Shown: positions 17,943-26,039 of the stretch, one piece after another | How the letters are laid out: every line of letters starts with the position of its first letter | Position numbering within the stretch: the first letter of the stretch is position 1 | Assembly (NCBI GenBank): GCA_009712635.1 | Contig: WASS01000009.1 | Span: forward strand, 1 to 64,000 | Source: Hungatella sp. | GTDB lineage: Bacteria > Bacillota > Clostridia > Lachnospirales > Lachnospiraceae | Direction: 5' to 3' | DNA: 64,000 nt | Notes under the pieces: generated by a model | Seen by the model: only the letters and a program-made list of their open reading frames with translations | Told to the model about the DNA's origin: nothing | Databases searched by the model: none | Position numbers and translations under genes: made by a program

Positions 17943-18782
17943 TCAGCCTAATAAATGCCCGCTATGCTCATGATTTTCTAACATGTCATTGCCCATTGTC
18001 CGAAAAACCTGACAGTATTTTTGAAATCCGTCAGATCCAATAACATAGATGTTGGGCATATAAGATAATCTTTTCTTAGAGTATGCAATACGTTCCATAC
18101 CATTGTCAATTGCCGTATGATTGCTTAAAGCTACATCCACATTTTTGTAGATTGCCATTTTGATAAAGTACTCCAATGATTTCAAGTACTGTTTTATCTC
18201 GGCCTTTTTTCGAGGTGGGGTAGTACCTCCCCAAAGGGCGGCCATGTGCTTTTCTCCGTTTTCTTTTACGGGGAAGATATAACTCAAGCATCCGGGAGTA
18301 TGACCGGGTGTGCTATAAACATATATGGTCTTGTTGCCTAATATTATGGTATCTCCATTTTGCAGATAATGGTCAATGTTGTAGTCTTTCCACGTTTTCG
18401 GTCTGTCTGGCTTTGCCGGATGTTCTTGCCAGAAAATATCATCTTCTTTAGAAAGATATGTGTGAGCATGATATTGCTTAACAAACCATTTACCACATCC
18501 TGTGTGATCGACATGACCATGTGTTAGGATCAATTTTTTTATGGAATCAGGGTTCCATCCTATTTCTTTAATTGCTCTGATGATGGCATCAAAAGCTTCT
18601 TTTGCAGGCCATATGGCATCAATGATTATCAATCCATCGCTTGTCTTTAATACAAAACAATTCGTTTCTTTTTGGGAAACAATCAGTAAGTCATCAAAAA
18701 TTTGTGAATAAGTAAAAAAAGACATATCCTCCATTGCCTTAATGGTTTCATTTGTAATGACCGGTTTATCTAATCTATTCAT
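17943..18782 (-). CDS. Metallo-beta-lactamase-fold hydrolase
   Basis: The 279-residue protein has the metal-binding THGHVDHTG motif near residue 85 and a second metal region YSTPGHTPGC near residue 160, diagnostic of the metallo-beta-lactamase fold. The substrate cannot be inferred; class B beta-lactamase, glyoxalase II, lactonase and other hydrolases share these residues, and the remainder does not point to a true beta-lactamase. It is on the strand opposite to the conjugation genes, with the next two minus-strand genes, so it is cargo inserted between the VirB2-like and VirB6-like genes. Confidence 0.85.
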   Translation of the reverse strand: MNRLDKPVITNETIKAMEDMSFFTYSQIFDDLLIVSQKETNCFVLKTSDGLIIIDAIWPAKEAFDAIIRAIKEIGWNPDSIKKLILTHGHVDHTGCGKWFVKQYHAHTYLSKEDDIFWQEHPAKPDRPKTWKDYNIDHYLQNGDTIILGNKTIYVYSTPGHTPGCLSYIFPVKENGEKHMAALWGGTTPPRKKAEIKQYLKSLEYFIKMAIYKNVDVALSNHTAIDNGMERIAYSKKRLSYMPNIYVIGSDGFQKYCQVFRTMGNDMLENHEHSGHLLG

Positions 18783-19042
18783 TTGTTATTTACTCCTCTG
18801 TACAATTTTATTTTTGTTTTTTTTGCACAGAGGAAAAACGATTCTTTGGGGGCATACCACCACTCCTTATAAGAGATTCTGTTTATTAAAAGTATTAAGC
18901 AATTAAATTCTTGCTTGAAATCATGATACCATATGTTACTGTAAATTTCCACAGCCTTTTTGCAAGGATTAGCGGGACTATTTTGTGGATATAGCGAAAG
19001 GAGGCACAGGGCAGCAAACAAGTTACCCAGTGCCTCCCATGA

Positions 19043-19522
19043 TTAAAAGTTAAATTCAGATTCCCAATCAAATTCTCCGCTGGTTTCTACATTGTAAGGC
19101 CAGTGTTTGCACCATGCCGGAACCTCTGGTTCTTCCACACGGTCAAAGCTTGGTGTATAGGGCTTAATGTCGAGAACAGGACTTTGGTCATCCGCATCAA
19201 TGTAGGCAAGCCTGACAATCCCATTATTCGCATCAATGTAGGTGACATAGGCACATGATAGGGCAATGGGGTTAGGGCGCAGGGGTGAGCGAGTAGCAAA
19301 TGTCCCCAGCGTGTCCGGCCCTTTTGTATATGGCTTTTCTTCCAACAAAACACTTCGCTCCTTCGCATTATCACAGCCGGAAAACCACCAAAGAATATTG
19401 ATATAAGAAAAGCCATCTAGGCCGATAAGTGAATCTTTGTATTCAGGTGCAAGCTCTATGCGAAATCCACTTTCATCGGCGCAAATTACGCCGATTTGCT
19501 TTACTATAAAATTATTATCCAT
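19043..19522 (-). CDS. trmO: TrmO/TsaA-family tRNA methyltransferase-like protein
   Basis: The 159-residue protein matches the TrmO (YaeB/TsaA) fold: IGVICADE at the N-terminus, GTFATRSPLRPNPIALS in the middle and VLDIKPYTPSFD near the end. Characterised members methylate N6-threonylcarbamoyladenosine at tRNA position 37 using S-adenosylmethionine. Length fits short bacterial members. It is part of the minus-strand cargo. Why an ICE should carry it is unclear; related short proteins also occur as accessory genes near metal or antibiotic resistance functions, so substrate specificity is open. Confidence 0.85.
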   Translation of the reverse strand: MDNNFIVKQIGVICADESGFRIELAPEYKDSLIGLDGFSYINILWWFSGCDNAKERSVLLEEKPYTKGPDTLGTFATRSPLRPNPIALSCAYVTYIDANNGIVRLAYIDADDQSPVLDIKPYTPSFDRVEEPEVPAWCKHWPYNVETSGEFDWESEFNF

Positions 19523-19884
19523 AAAGAATCTCCTTTGAAATTAGATTTTTTACGGTACCGTTAATTCCAGTATAGCAATGTGTTTTTATACTACAAGCCT
19601 TTTTTAAAAAAAATTTGGAGCGATCATCTTTATGCCGGTATTGAATGGCAGATGCTTGGAATTTGAGAGAGAAAACAATGTTATATGGACTAGAATGAGT
19701 CATGGGTAGCGAATGAAAGCAAATTCAGTTCAATAACATTATTCACTGCACCCGTAAAATCTGTCCTGCGGCTACGGGACTACATTTTAGACACGCTTGA
19801 GCACGCAGGTGCTCGGGAGGTAGTTAGAAAAGCACAGAGAGTCAATTCTTCCTGTGATTCTCCTTCTCCAGTTGCCTGTCACTG
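19523..19884. other. Intergenic region between minus-strand cargo genes
   Basis: No supported gene. It contains a perfect 6-bp hairpin (GAGCAC/GTGCTC, near 19799-19814) and a GC-rich palindrome near 19770-19785 followed by a run containing ATTTTAG. It probably holds the promoter of the TrmO-type gene, reading leftward, and the terminator region of the adjacent cargo gene. Confidence 0.4.
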
Positions 19885-20547
19885 TTACAGGACATCCATC
19901 ATAAGCTGAAATATTAGTCTGCTGGTTTCCGGATCGTGGCACATAAGTCTGTCAATCAATTCATCGGTAAAGCCTTGTTCGAACACCATCGCAATCGGTG
20001 CAAGCAAAAACCGCTTTTTAAGTTTTAAGTTAAGTTCTTCCATAAATGGTTCACCTACAATCTGAGAAATTTGGTTATAAAACTCCTTTAGTTGGAAGAA
20101 ATCAATCGCATCCTCAATATTTTTTACTTGTTCTTTTACGAAGCATTCTGTTGCATAAGCTTGTAGCTCGTCTTCAAGAAAAACCAGAAGCATATACAAT
20201 TGCGTGTTATATTCCTGAAAGGATAATTTTTTTCTCTGCGCTTCATAAGTTTCCAATATCCGATGGTAAAGAGGGTGTGGTTTATCTGGCTGAGTGCCGT
20301 CCAGTACATGAAGACATAGGCTCTGGAATTCACCGCACCCCATAAAGCCATCGCTAGCGGCCTCATAAGTAAGTATTGTGCTGACTCCCTCGAAAAAGAG
20401 GGAGAGGTAGCAGTCCAGCAAATAGCCCTGTGTTCCAAGCCTCTGCCGGATCTGCTTGGCAAGCTTTAGCAGTGACAAGAGGGAGTCTCCAGAGTATTCA
20501 ACCTCCTGTCTCCCCAGAAAACTGGATTTGTGTTCAAAAATATTCAT
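19885..20547 (-). CDS. Unknown cargo protein, helical
   Basis: The start is taken at 20547 (MNIFEHKSSFLG); the frame continues 31 codons upstream without a better site. The 220-residue product is predicted by eye to be almost wholly helical, with no membrane segment or signal. Motifs such as YLLDCYLSLFFEG and DELIDRLMCHD do not identify a family for me. It is encoded on the minus strand and divergently from the trbL-like gene, with a 420-base structured leader between them. Confidence 0.55.
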   Translation of the reverse strand: MNIFEHKSSFLGRQEVEYSGDSLLSLLKLAKQIRQRLGTQGYLLDCYLSLFFEGVSTILTYEAASDGFMGCGEFQSLCLHVLDGTQPDKPHPLYHRILETYEAQRKKLSFQEYNTQLYMLLVFLEDELQAYATECFVKEQVKNIEDAIDFFQLKEFYNQISQIVGEPFMEELNLKLKKRFLLAPIAMVFEQGFTDELIDRLMCHDPETSRLIFQLMMDVL

Positions 20548-20559
20548 AGTATCCCGACC

Positions 20560-20847
20560 TTTCATAATGTGGTCGGGAATTTCCCGTATTATAAAAGCGC
20601 ATGCAAAGGTGGGGGTAAGTACACCCCATTTCCCATGCACACGCTTGTTTTTTCATCTTGTGCCGCACCGACAGATGAAGTATAATAATCTTGTCGTGGT
20701 GCCGCTTTGCGGTTGTGCTGGGTGGTCGAATCACCTTAGCGCAGGGTTGGTGTGTTGCGAGCACATCAGCCTGCCATGACGTTTTTTATTGTCGAGGAAA
20801 CCCCGCCAATACCATGTAAGCTCAGAAAAGATAAAATGTCAAGTAAT
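20560..20847. other. Structured leader region upstream of the conjugation-channel genes
   Basis: No ORF is convincing in either direction. The interval holds nested inverted repeats: GGGGGT/CACCCC near 20612-20630 inside an outer pair built from GCGCATGC and GCATGCACACGC, plus GC-rich hairpins near 20695-20730. It precedes two terminators (20848-20877 and 20933-20955) and the trbL-like gene, so it may be a leader RNA, or the regulatory junction where the minus-strand cargo was inserted. Confidence 0.4.
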
Positions 20848-20877
20848 GCTTTCCGAATCTCTCGGAGGGCTTTTTTT
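20848..20877 (+). terminator. Terminator in the conjugation-channel leader
   Basis: A 9-bp stem (20848-20856 with 20862-20870) and a 5-base loop are followed by seven T. Confidence 0.65.
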
Positions 20878-20932
20878 AATTTAATGAAATGGAAGTTAAT
20901 TAGATGTAAACTGACTTAATTTGTATTGATAG

Positions 20933-20955
20933 GAGCCTGAAAGGGCTCTTTTTTT
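20933..20955 (+). terminator. Second terminator/attenuator immediately before trbL
   Basis: GAGCC/GGCTC with a 6-base loop is followed by seven T, and the ribosome site GGAGGTG of the trbL-like gene begins at the very next base. Such tight packing suggests control of readthrough. Confidence 0.6.
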
Positions 20956-20967
20956 GGAGGTGATGCC

Positions 20968-21870
20968 ATGTTCATATGGGACTTTGTAGCCGATACGGTG
21001 CTGGGTCAGATTCTTGATTGGATTTATAGTCAGATTATAGGATTTCTCGGAAATTTCTTTTCTGCCATGGGTGGTATGGGTGCGGATCTGTTTGAGATGA
21101 GCTGGGTTAAGTCAATTGTGCTGTTTTTTGTTTACCTGTCTTGGTCGCTCTATGGTACCGGGCTAGTAGTGTCCATGTTTGAATGTGCGATTGAATATCA
21201 GTCCGGAAGAGGAAGTATCCGAGATACTGCTCTTAATGCTATTAAGGGCTTTATGGCGGTAGGACTGTTTTCTACAGTTCCGGTAGAACTTTACAAGCTG
21301 TCTATTTCTCTGCAGAGCAGCCTGGCAACTGGCATAACCGGCTCCGGAAGCGGGTTAAACACTCTTGCAGGCAACATTATAAGTGAGCTTTCCGCAGCAG
21401 GTAGCCTAGAAAGTGCAGGCAGCCTTGGTGTTTTCGGCGGGCTTGGCATAATCACCAGTCCCATCATGATGCTATTTATCCTGATTATGATGGGCTATGC
21501 CGTAATCAAGGTGTTTTTTGCAAATCTAAAACGCGGAGGAATCCTGATCATTCAGATTGCAGTGGGGAGTCTATATATGTTTTCTGTTCCCCGTGGATAC
21601 ATTGACGGTTTTACTGGTTGGTGCAAGCAGATTGTGGGTCTGTGCCTAACTGCTTTTCTGCAGGCCACCATTCTCATTGCTGGTCTGATGGTGATTAAGG
21701 ATAATGCTCTGCTGGGGTTAGGTCTGATGCTGGCAGCAGGAGAAATTCCCCGGATTGCCGGAGCCTTCGGACTGGATACCAGTACGAAAGCCAACTTTAT
21801 GAGTGCCGTCTATGCAGGACAGACAGCCATGAATATCACAAAGACCATTGTAAAGGCGGTGGCAAAATGA
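20968..21870 (+). CDS. TrbL/VirB6-like polytopic channel protein
   Basis: The 300-residue protein has five or six hydrophobic helices and Gly/Ser-rich loops (TGITGSGSGLNTLAGN), with a conserved C-terminal part (GAFGLDTSTKANF) as in Firmicute TrbL/VirB6-type conjugation proteins. It would lie in the membrane as part of the type IV secretion channel. The stop overlaps the next start. Confidence 0.82.
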   Translation: MFIWDFVADTVLGQILDWIYSQIIGFLGNFFSAMGGMGADLFEMSWVKSIVLFFVYLSWSLYGTGLVVSMFECAIEYQSGRGSIRDTALNAIKGFMAVGLFSTVPVELYKLSISLQSSLATGITGSGSGLNTLAGNIISELSAAGSLESAGSLGVFGGLGIITSPIMMLFILIMMGYAVIKVFFANLKRGGILIIQIAVGSLYMFSVPRGYIDGFTGWCKQIVGLCLTAFLQATILIAGLMVIKDNALLGLGLMLAAGEIPRIAGAFGLDTSTKANFMSAVYAGQTAMNITKTIVKAVAK

Positions 21871-22247
21871 AGCTGGTATATATCTGTTCCCCCTATGCAG
21901 GTGAGGTTGAACGAAATATAAGGTTTGCACAGGAAGCCTGCCACTATGCCATCTCGCAGAACTGTGCCCCGGTGGCGGTGCATCTGATTTATCCTCAGCT
22001 GCTGGATGATATGGTTCCTAAAGAACGGAAAATTGGAATTCAAATGGGACTTCGGATACTCATTACATGTGAGGAATTATGGCTGTGCGGTTCCCGCATC
22101 AGCACCGGAATGCTTTACGAGCTTAAAGAGGCCGAACAGCTGGGTATACCAGTTAGGAAAGTATCAGAAGAGGAAATTATGGAGCATAGAAAAATAAGAA
22201 AGGAATTTATGCCAGAGGAAGGGCCATCCACCGGAATACGATATTGA
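21867..22247 (+). CDS. DUF4406/DUF7768-like nucleotide-binding-fold protein
   Basis: The 126-residue product starts MKLVYICSPYAGEVERNI and contains WLCGSRISTGMLYELKEAE, typical of small Rossmann-like proteins related to nucleoside 2-deoxyribosyltransferases (DUF4406/DUF7768). Such proteins are common on phages and ICEs; substrate and role here are unknown. It is translationally coupled to the trbL-like gene (ATGA) and ends in STGIRY, a weak version of the tail seen on other accessory proteins. Confidence 0.65.
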   Translation: MKLVYICSPYAGEVERNIRFAQEACHYAISQNCAPVAVHLIYPQLLDDMVPKERKIGIQMGLRILITCEELWLCGSRISTGMLYELKEAEQLGIPVRKVSEEEIMEHRKIRKEFMPEEGPSTGIRY

Positions 22248-22363
22248 TAAAGCCGTTAACTCTCGGCAGCCTATATGATGGACTGTAGCGATTCCATGTG
22301 TGGAGGATGTGCTCCGGTAAATCGCCTATTTACTAAATTTAGAAAGGAACAGGAGGAATACGC

Positions 22364-22627
22364 ATGTACATCTATCCCGATAACTTAAAATCAAGGGCCA
22401 CGCTCTGGTTGTGGCAGCTGCGGGATATTGGCATCATCGGAGTGGGGCTTTTAATTTCTGTGTTTGCATTTGTGCAGCTGTGGCTTTTGTCACCTATTGT
22501 GATCACCGCTCTTTATGCCTTTTTAGCAATACGTTTTGATGATATCAGTATCCTTGACTTTATTAAATATTCCTGTGCTTTCTTTTTAACGAAACAGCAG
22601 ACCTACGAATGGGGGTATCCAAAATGA
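22364..22627 (+). CDS. PrgI/VirB3-like membrane protein
   Basis: An 87-residue protein with a short cytoplasmic N-terminus, two adjacent hydrophobic helices (IIGVGLLISVFAFVQLWLL and the following IVITALYAFLAIRF) and a positively charged tail. Size and topology are those of PrgI/TcpE/VirB3-type subunits, which sit with VirB4 at the conjugation channel. It has AGGAGGAA before the start, and its stop overlaps the next start. Confidence 0.7.
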   Translation: MYIYPDNLKSRATLWLWQLRDIGIIGVGLLISVFAFVQLWLLSPIVITALYAFLAIRFDDISILDFIKYSCAFFLTKQQTYEWGYPK

Positions 22628-23211
22628 GTAAAGAAAAGAAAAGTACAAGACAGCGTCAGGTCACCCGTCAACTGATTGGAACCAGAGAGGTTATGGATTA
22701 TTGTCTTGAAACCTACAGGAGCGATCGTCTGGTATATTTTATGATTGAGCCCACAAATATTTCTGTTTTATCAGAAGAAAGTATATCAGCTCGTATATAT
22801 GCGTTGATGACTGTTCTCAAAGGCTTTGCCGAGCTAGAGTTCCTTTGTCTCAATAGCCGGGAGAGCTACGAGGATAATAAGCGATTTTTGCGAAGCCGTA
22901 TGGATCAGGAAGATAAACCGGCTGTGCGGAAGTTGCTGGAGTTGGATCTGATTCATCTTGATCGTATACAGGTGCAGATGGCAACAGCGCGGGAATTCCT
23001 CGTTATCATACGGCTTTGTAACGAAAAGGAAAGCGAGGTTTTCCCTTATTTAAATCGCATAGAGAAAATCTTGCGGGAGCAGGGATTCATTGCACAACGA
23101 GCTGGCAAGGAAGATATTAAGCGATTATTGGCAGTCTATTTTGAACAGAATGTTACAACCGAAAAATTTGAGGATTATGACGGTGAGCGTTGGGTAATAC
23201 TTGGTGATTAA
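22624..23211 (+). CDS. Conjugation protein, VirB4-associated
   Basis: The start at 22624 overlaps the preceding stop (ATGA). The 195-residue soluble protein begins with a basic segment and has a mixed alpha/beta body (LVYFMIEPTNISVLSEE, ALMTVLKGFAELEFLCLNSR). This resembles the N-terminal domain that precedes the ATPase in some VirB4 proteins, and here the ATPase gene follows after the inserted Fic cassette. The two may be halves of one VirB4 function. The assignment rests mainly on position. Confidence 0.55.
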   Translation: MSKEKKSTRQRQVTRQLIGTREVMDYCLETYRSDRLVYFMIEPTNISVLSEESISARIYALMTVLKGFAELEFLCLNSRESYEDNKRFLRSRMDQEDKPAVRKLLELDLIHLDRIQVQMATAREFLVIIRLCNEKESEVFPYLNRIEKILREQGFIAQRAGKEDIKRLLAVYFEQNVTTEKFEDYDGERWVILGD

Positions 23212-23226
23212 TATCTTAGTCTTGCA

Positions 23227-23255
23227 TTGAATAAATAACCAAAACATGGTAAAAT
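23227..23255 (+). promoter_or_regulatory. Sigma-A-type promoter for the Fic cassette
   Basis: TTGAAT and TAAAAT are separated by 17 bases, about 35 bases upstream of the fic start. With the hairpin at 24049 this makes the fic gene a self-contained unit inside the conjugation operon. Confidence 0.6.
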
Positions 23256-23291
23256 ATCATATTAGGAATAGAGAAGAAAGGAGTGGATAGC

Positions 23292-24050
23292 TTGGATTAT
23301 AAAGTAATACTTCAAAAGAGAGATGACTACGAACAAATTAAAGATTCACTCCCTGAAATAACGGTAAAAAGCTACGCACAGCAATTTGAACTACAATATA
23401 CACATAATTCTACAGCAATTGAAGGGAACACACTTACCCTTCTGGAAACTAAAGTGGTATTGGAGGAAGGGCTGTCTGTAGGTGGAAAAAAACTTCGAGA
23501 AATTTATGAGGTCATTAATCATAACAAAGCCTATCAGTACGTAAAAGACTGTATCGCAGAAAAAAAGCCTTTGGACGAGCATATTATTAAGGACTTACAT
23601 GCTATTTTAATGGAGAATATTATGATTGGAGGAATATATCGGAACGTAGATGTTTATATTTCCGGTGCCTCCCATACCCCACCAAGCCCTAACGAGATGT
23701 ATCGTCAGGTAAAAGCATTTTATATGGATTTGCAGGATAGAGCAATAGAAAATGTAATTGAGCTTGCGGCCTGGACCCATGCTGAGTTTGTGAGAATACA
23801 CCCGTTTGCTGATGGAAATGGAAGAACCTCCAGATTAATTATGAACTATCAGCTGATGGCTCATGGTTTTTTGCCAATATCTATCGCAAAGGAAAACCGT
23901 CTGGAATATTTTAATGTTCTGGAAGCTTATGCAGTAGAACGGGATATTAAACCATTTTCCAATATGATTGCATCCCTAGAGGAAGAGCAGCTTGACCGCT
24001 ATCTTGGAATGGCAATTTCACAGGAACAAACACAGCAACAACAACTTTAA
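23292..24050 (+). CDS. fic: Fic-family nucleotidyltransferase
   Basis: The start is taken as the TTG at 23292, 9 bases after AAAGGAG; a GTG at 23283 would lie inside the ribosome site. The 252-residue enzyme has the complete catalytic motif HPFADGNGRTSR near residue 174, so transfer of AMP (or another nucleotide) to target hydroxyls is expected. The N-terminal NSTAIEGN near residue 40 matches the inhibitory (S/T)xxxE(G/N) helix, so the protein is probably self-inhibited (class II). It separates the two VirB4-related genes and has its own promoter and terminator. It may be cargo, a toxin, or an effector moved by conjugation; the sequence does not decide. Confidence 0.88.
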   Translation: MDYKVILQKRDDYEQIKDSLPEITVKSYAQQFELQYTHNSTAIEGNTLTLLETKVVLEEGLSVGGKKLREIYEVINHNKAYQYVKDCIAEKKPLDEHIIKDLHAILMENIMIGGIYRNVDVYISGASHTPPSPNEMYRQVKAFYMDLQDRAIENVIELAAWTHAEFVRIHPFADGNGRTSRLIMNYQLMAHGFLPISIAKENRLEYFNVLEAYAVERDIKPFSNMIASLEEEQLDRYLGMAISQEQTQQQQL

Positions 24051-24089
24051 CTAGAAAGACCTCCAGTAATAATGGGGGTCTTTCTAGTT
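24049..24089. terminator. 16-bp stem-loop ending the Fic cassette
   Basis: Bases 24049-24064 pair with 24074-24089 (one G-T pair) around a 9-base loop; the stop codon of fic is its first base. The stem is nearly symmetrical and lacks a clear T-tract, so it may terminate in either direction. Confidence 0.7.
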
Positions 24090-24116
24090 GCCAATTTAAT
24101 ACTCTGCATCCGCAAG

Positions 24117-24143
24117 CCGTCACTTTTTAGTGGCGGTTTTTTT
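24117..24143 (+). terminator. Terminator/attenuator before virB4
   Basis: CCGTCACT pairs with AGTGGCGG around TTTT and is followed by seven T. It ends 30 bases before the virB4-like start. Confidence 0.7.
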
Positions 24144-24172
24144 GATTTAAATCAAACGAAAGGAGTTTGCCC

Positions 24173-26002
24173 ATGTCGAAAAAAAGTAATTCTAAGAGTA
24201 TATCGCAGAAGGATATCCAAATTCAGGAGTTTCTTGATATGATCGCGCCCTCGGTAATCAAGTTTAATACTGATCACTTTATATGCGGCAATACCTACCG
24301 ATGTGTGTGGGCACTTCGGGAGTACCCAACCGCTACTGATGAACAGGCTATCCTCCGTCATCTTGGTGAAAAGGACGGCGTGACGCTGCACCTCTATACC
24401 CGTCATGTTACCCCGGTAGAGGAAAAGAAAATCATCTCAAATGCTGCAAACAAAAACCGTATGCAAAGTACCAGTACGCAGGATTTACAGCAGACGGTCA
24501 CAGCGGAAAGTAATCTGCAGGACGTTGCCACTATCGTAGCACAGATGCATCGGAGCCGGGAACCACTGCTTCATGTCGCTGTGTATATAGAGCTGACCTC
24601 ACATGACTATGACCAGCTGAAGCTTTTGCAGACAGAGGTTTTGACCGAACTCATACGGAGCAAGCTCAACGTGGATCGCCTGATTCTACGCCAGCAGCAG
24701 GGATTTCAATGTGCCATGCCCTCTGGTTATAACGTATTTGGAGATCAGTTTGAACGGGTGCTGCCTGCCAGCTCAGTTGCAAACCTGTATCCCTTTAATT
24801 ACTCCGGCAAGACCGATCCCAACGGCTTCTATCTCGGTCGGGATAAATTCGGCAGTAATATACTGGCGGATTTTAACCGCCGTGCTGATGACAAAACCAA
24901 TGCTAATATCCTCATTCTTGGAAATTCCGGTCAAGGCAAGAGCTACCTTCTTAAGCTCATTCTGTGTAACTTGCGGGAATCCGGCATGCACATCATTGGA
25001 CTAGATCCCGAAATGGAGTATGAGGAACTGACCCTCAATCTCGGTGGCTGCTTCATCGACCTTATGTCCGGCGAATTCATTATCAATGTATTGGAGCCAA
25101 AAAGCTGGGATGAAACCGGCGACCCAAAAGATACAGAGGCACCCCAGGCATTCCGGCAGAGTAGCAAGCTCAGTCAGCACATCAGCTTTTTAAAGGATTT
25201 TTTTCGTACTTATAAAGACTTTACCGATAGAGAAATTGACACAATTGAGATCATGCTAGGGAGGCTTTATGAAAAATGGGGTATCACCGATCGAAGCAAT
25301 TTTGACCGTTTAAAGCATACGGATTACCCCATTCTTTCTGATTTGTACGATTTTATAGAGACAGAATACAAGAACTTCGATGAAAGTCACCGTCAGCTCT
25401 ATACAGCAGATTCTCTGCGGGAAATTTGTCTTGGACTCCACTCCATGTGCAAAGGAGCGGAGTCTAAGTTTTTCAACGGTCATACCAACATCACCAGCAA
25501 TGATTTTATAACCTTTGGTGTTAAGGGTGTGTTAAATGCCAGTAAAAATCTGCGAAACGCCTTACTGTTCAACGTGCTGTCCTATATGAGCAATGAGCTT
25601 TTAACCACTGGGAACACTGCTGCCAGCATTGATGAACTGTATCTGTTCCTAACGAACCTGACGGCAATTGAATATATCCGCAATTTCATGAAACGTGTAC
25701 GTAAAAAGGAAAGTGCCGTCATTCTTGCCTCGCAGAATCTGGAGGATTTTAATGTAGAGCATATCAGAGAACTGACCAAACCACTGTTCTCCATCCCGAC
25801 GCACCAGTTCCTTTTTAATGCAGGCTCCATTGATGCAAAATTCTACATGGATACCCTGCAGTTGGAGAGATCCGAATTTGAGCTCATCCGTTATCCCCAG
25901 CAGGGTGTGTGCCTCTATAAATGTGGAAATGAGCGCTATAACCTGATGGTTCATGCACCGGAGCATAAGGCAAAGCTGTTCGGAAATGCAGGCGGTCGCT
26001 GA
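24173..26002 (+). CDS. virB4: VirB4/TraE-type conjugation ATPase
   Basis: The ATG at 24173 is preferred over the TTG at 24167 because of its distance from AAAGGAG. The 609-residue protein has Walker A LILGNSGQGKSYLLKLI (K256), a Walker B region ending in IDELYLFL and a conserved Gln-containing strand AVILASQNLEDF, as in VirB4/TraC ATPases. The N-terminal 240 residues form the usual alpha/beta VirB4 domain. It would energise the conjugation channel. In Walker B the usual Asp-Glu pair appears as IDEL. Confidence 0.9.
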   Translation: MSKKSNSKSISQKDIQIQEFLDMIAPSVIKFNTDHFICGNTYRCVWALREYPTATDEQAILRHLGEKDGVTLHLYTRHVTPVEEKKIISNAANKNRMQSTSTQDLQQTVTAESNLQDVATIVAQMHRSREPLLHVAVYIELTSHDYDQLKLLQTEVLTELIRSKLNVDRLILRQQQGFQCAMPSGYNVFGDQFERVLPASSVANLYPFNYSGKTDPNGFYLGRDKFGSNILADFNRRADDKTNANILILGNSGQGKSYLLKLILCNLRESGMHIIGLDPEMEYEELTLNLGGCFIDLMSGEFIINVLEPKSWDETGDPKDTEAPQAFRQSSKLSQHISFLKDFFRTYKDFTDREIDTIEIMLGRLYEKWGITDRSNFDRLKHTDYPILSDLYDFIETEYKNFDESHRQLYTADSLREICLGLHSMCKGAESKFFNGHTNITSNDFITFGVKGVLNASKNLRNALLFNVLSYMSNELLTTGNTAASIDELYLFLTNLTAIEYIRNFMKRVRKKESAVILASQNLEDFNVEHIRELTKPLFSIPTHQFLFNAGSIDAKFYMDTLQLERSEFELIRYPQQGVCLYKCGNERYNLMVHAPEHKAKLFGNAGGR

Positions 26003-26039
26003 TGACCGACCGGAATATACGGTGAAGGGAGTATAACTC

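Noticed and set aside
17943-18782. Class B beta-lactamase resistance gene
   Set aside because: Only the general metal-binding motifs of the fold are visible; nothing specific to carbapenem- or penicillin-hydrolysing enzymes.
18779-19021. 80-codon minus-strand frame upstream of the metallo-beta-lactamase-fold gene
   Set aside because: Overlaps the start of the real gene and the intergenic promoter region; no ribosome site or domain.
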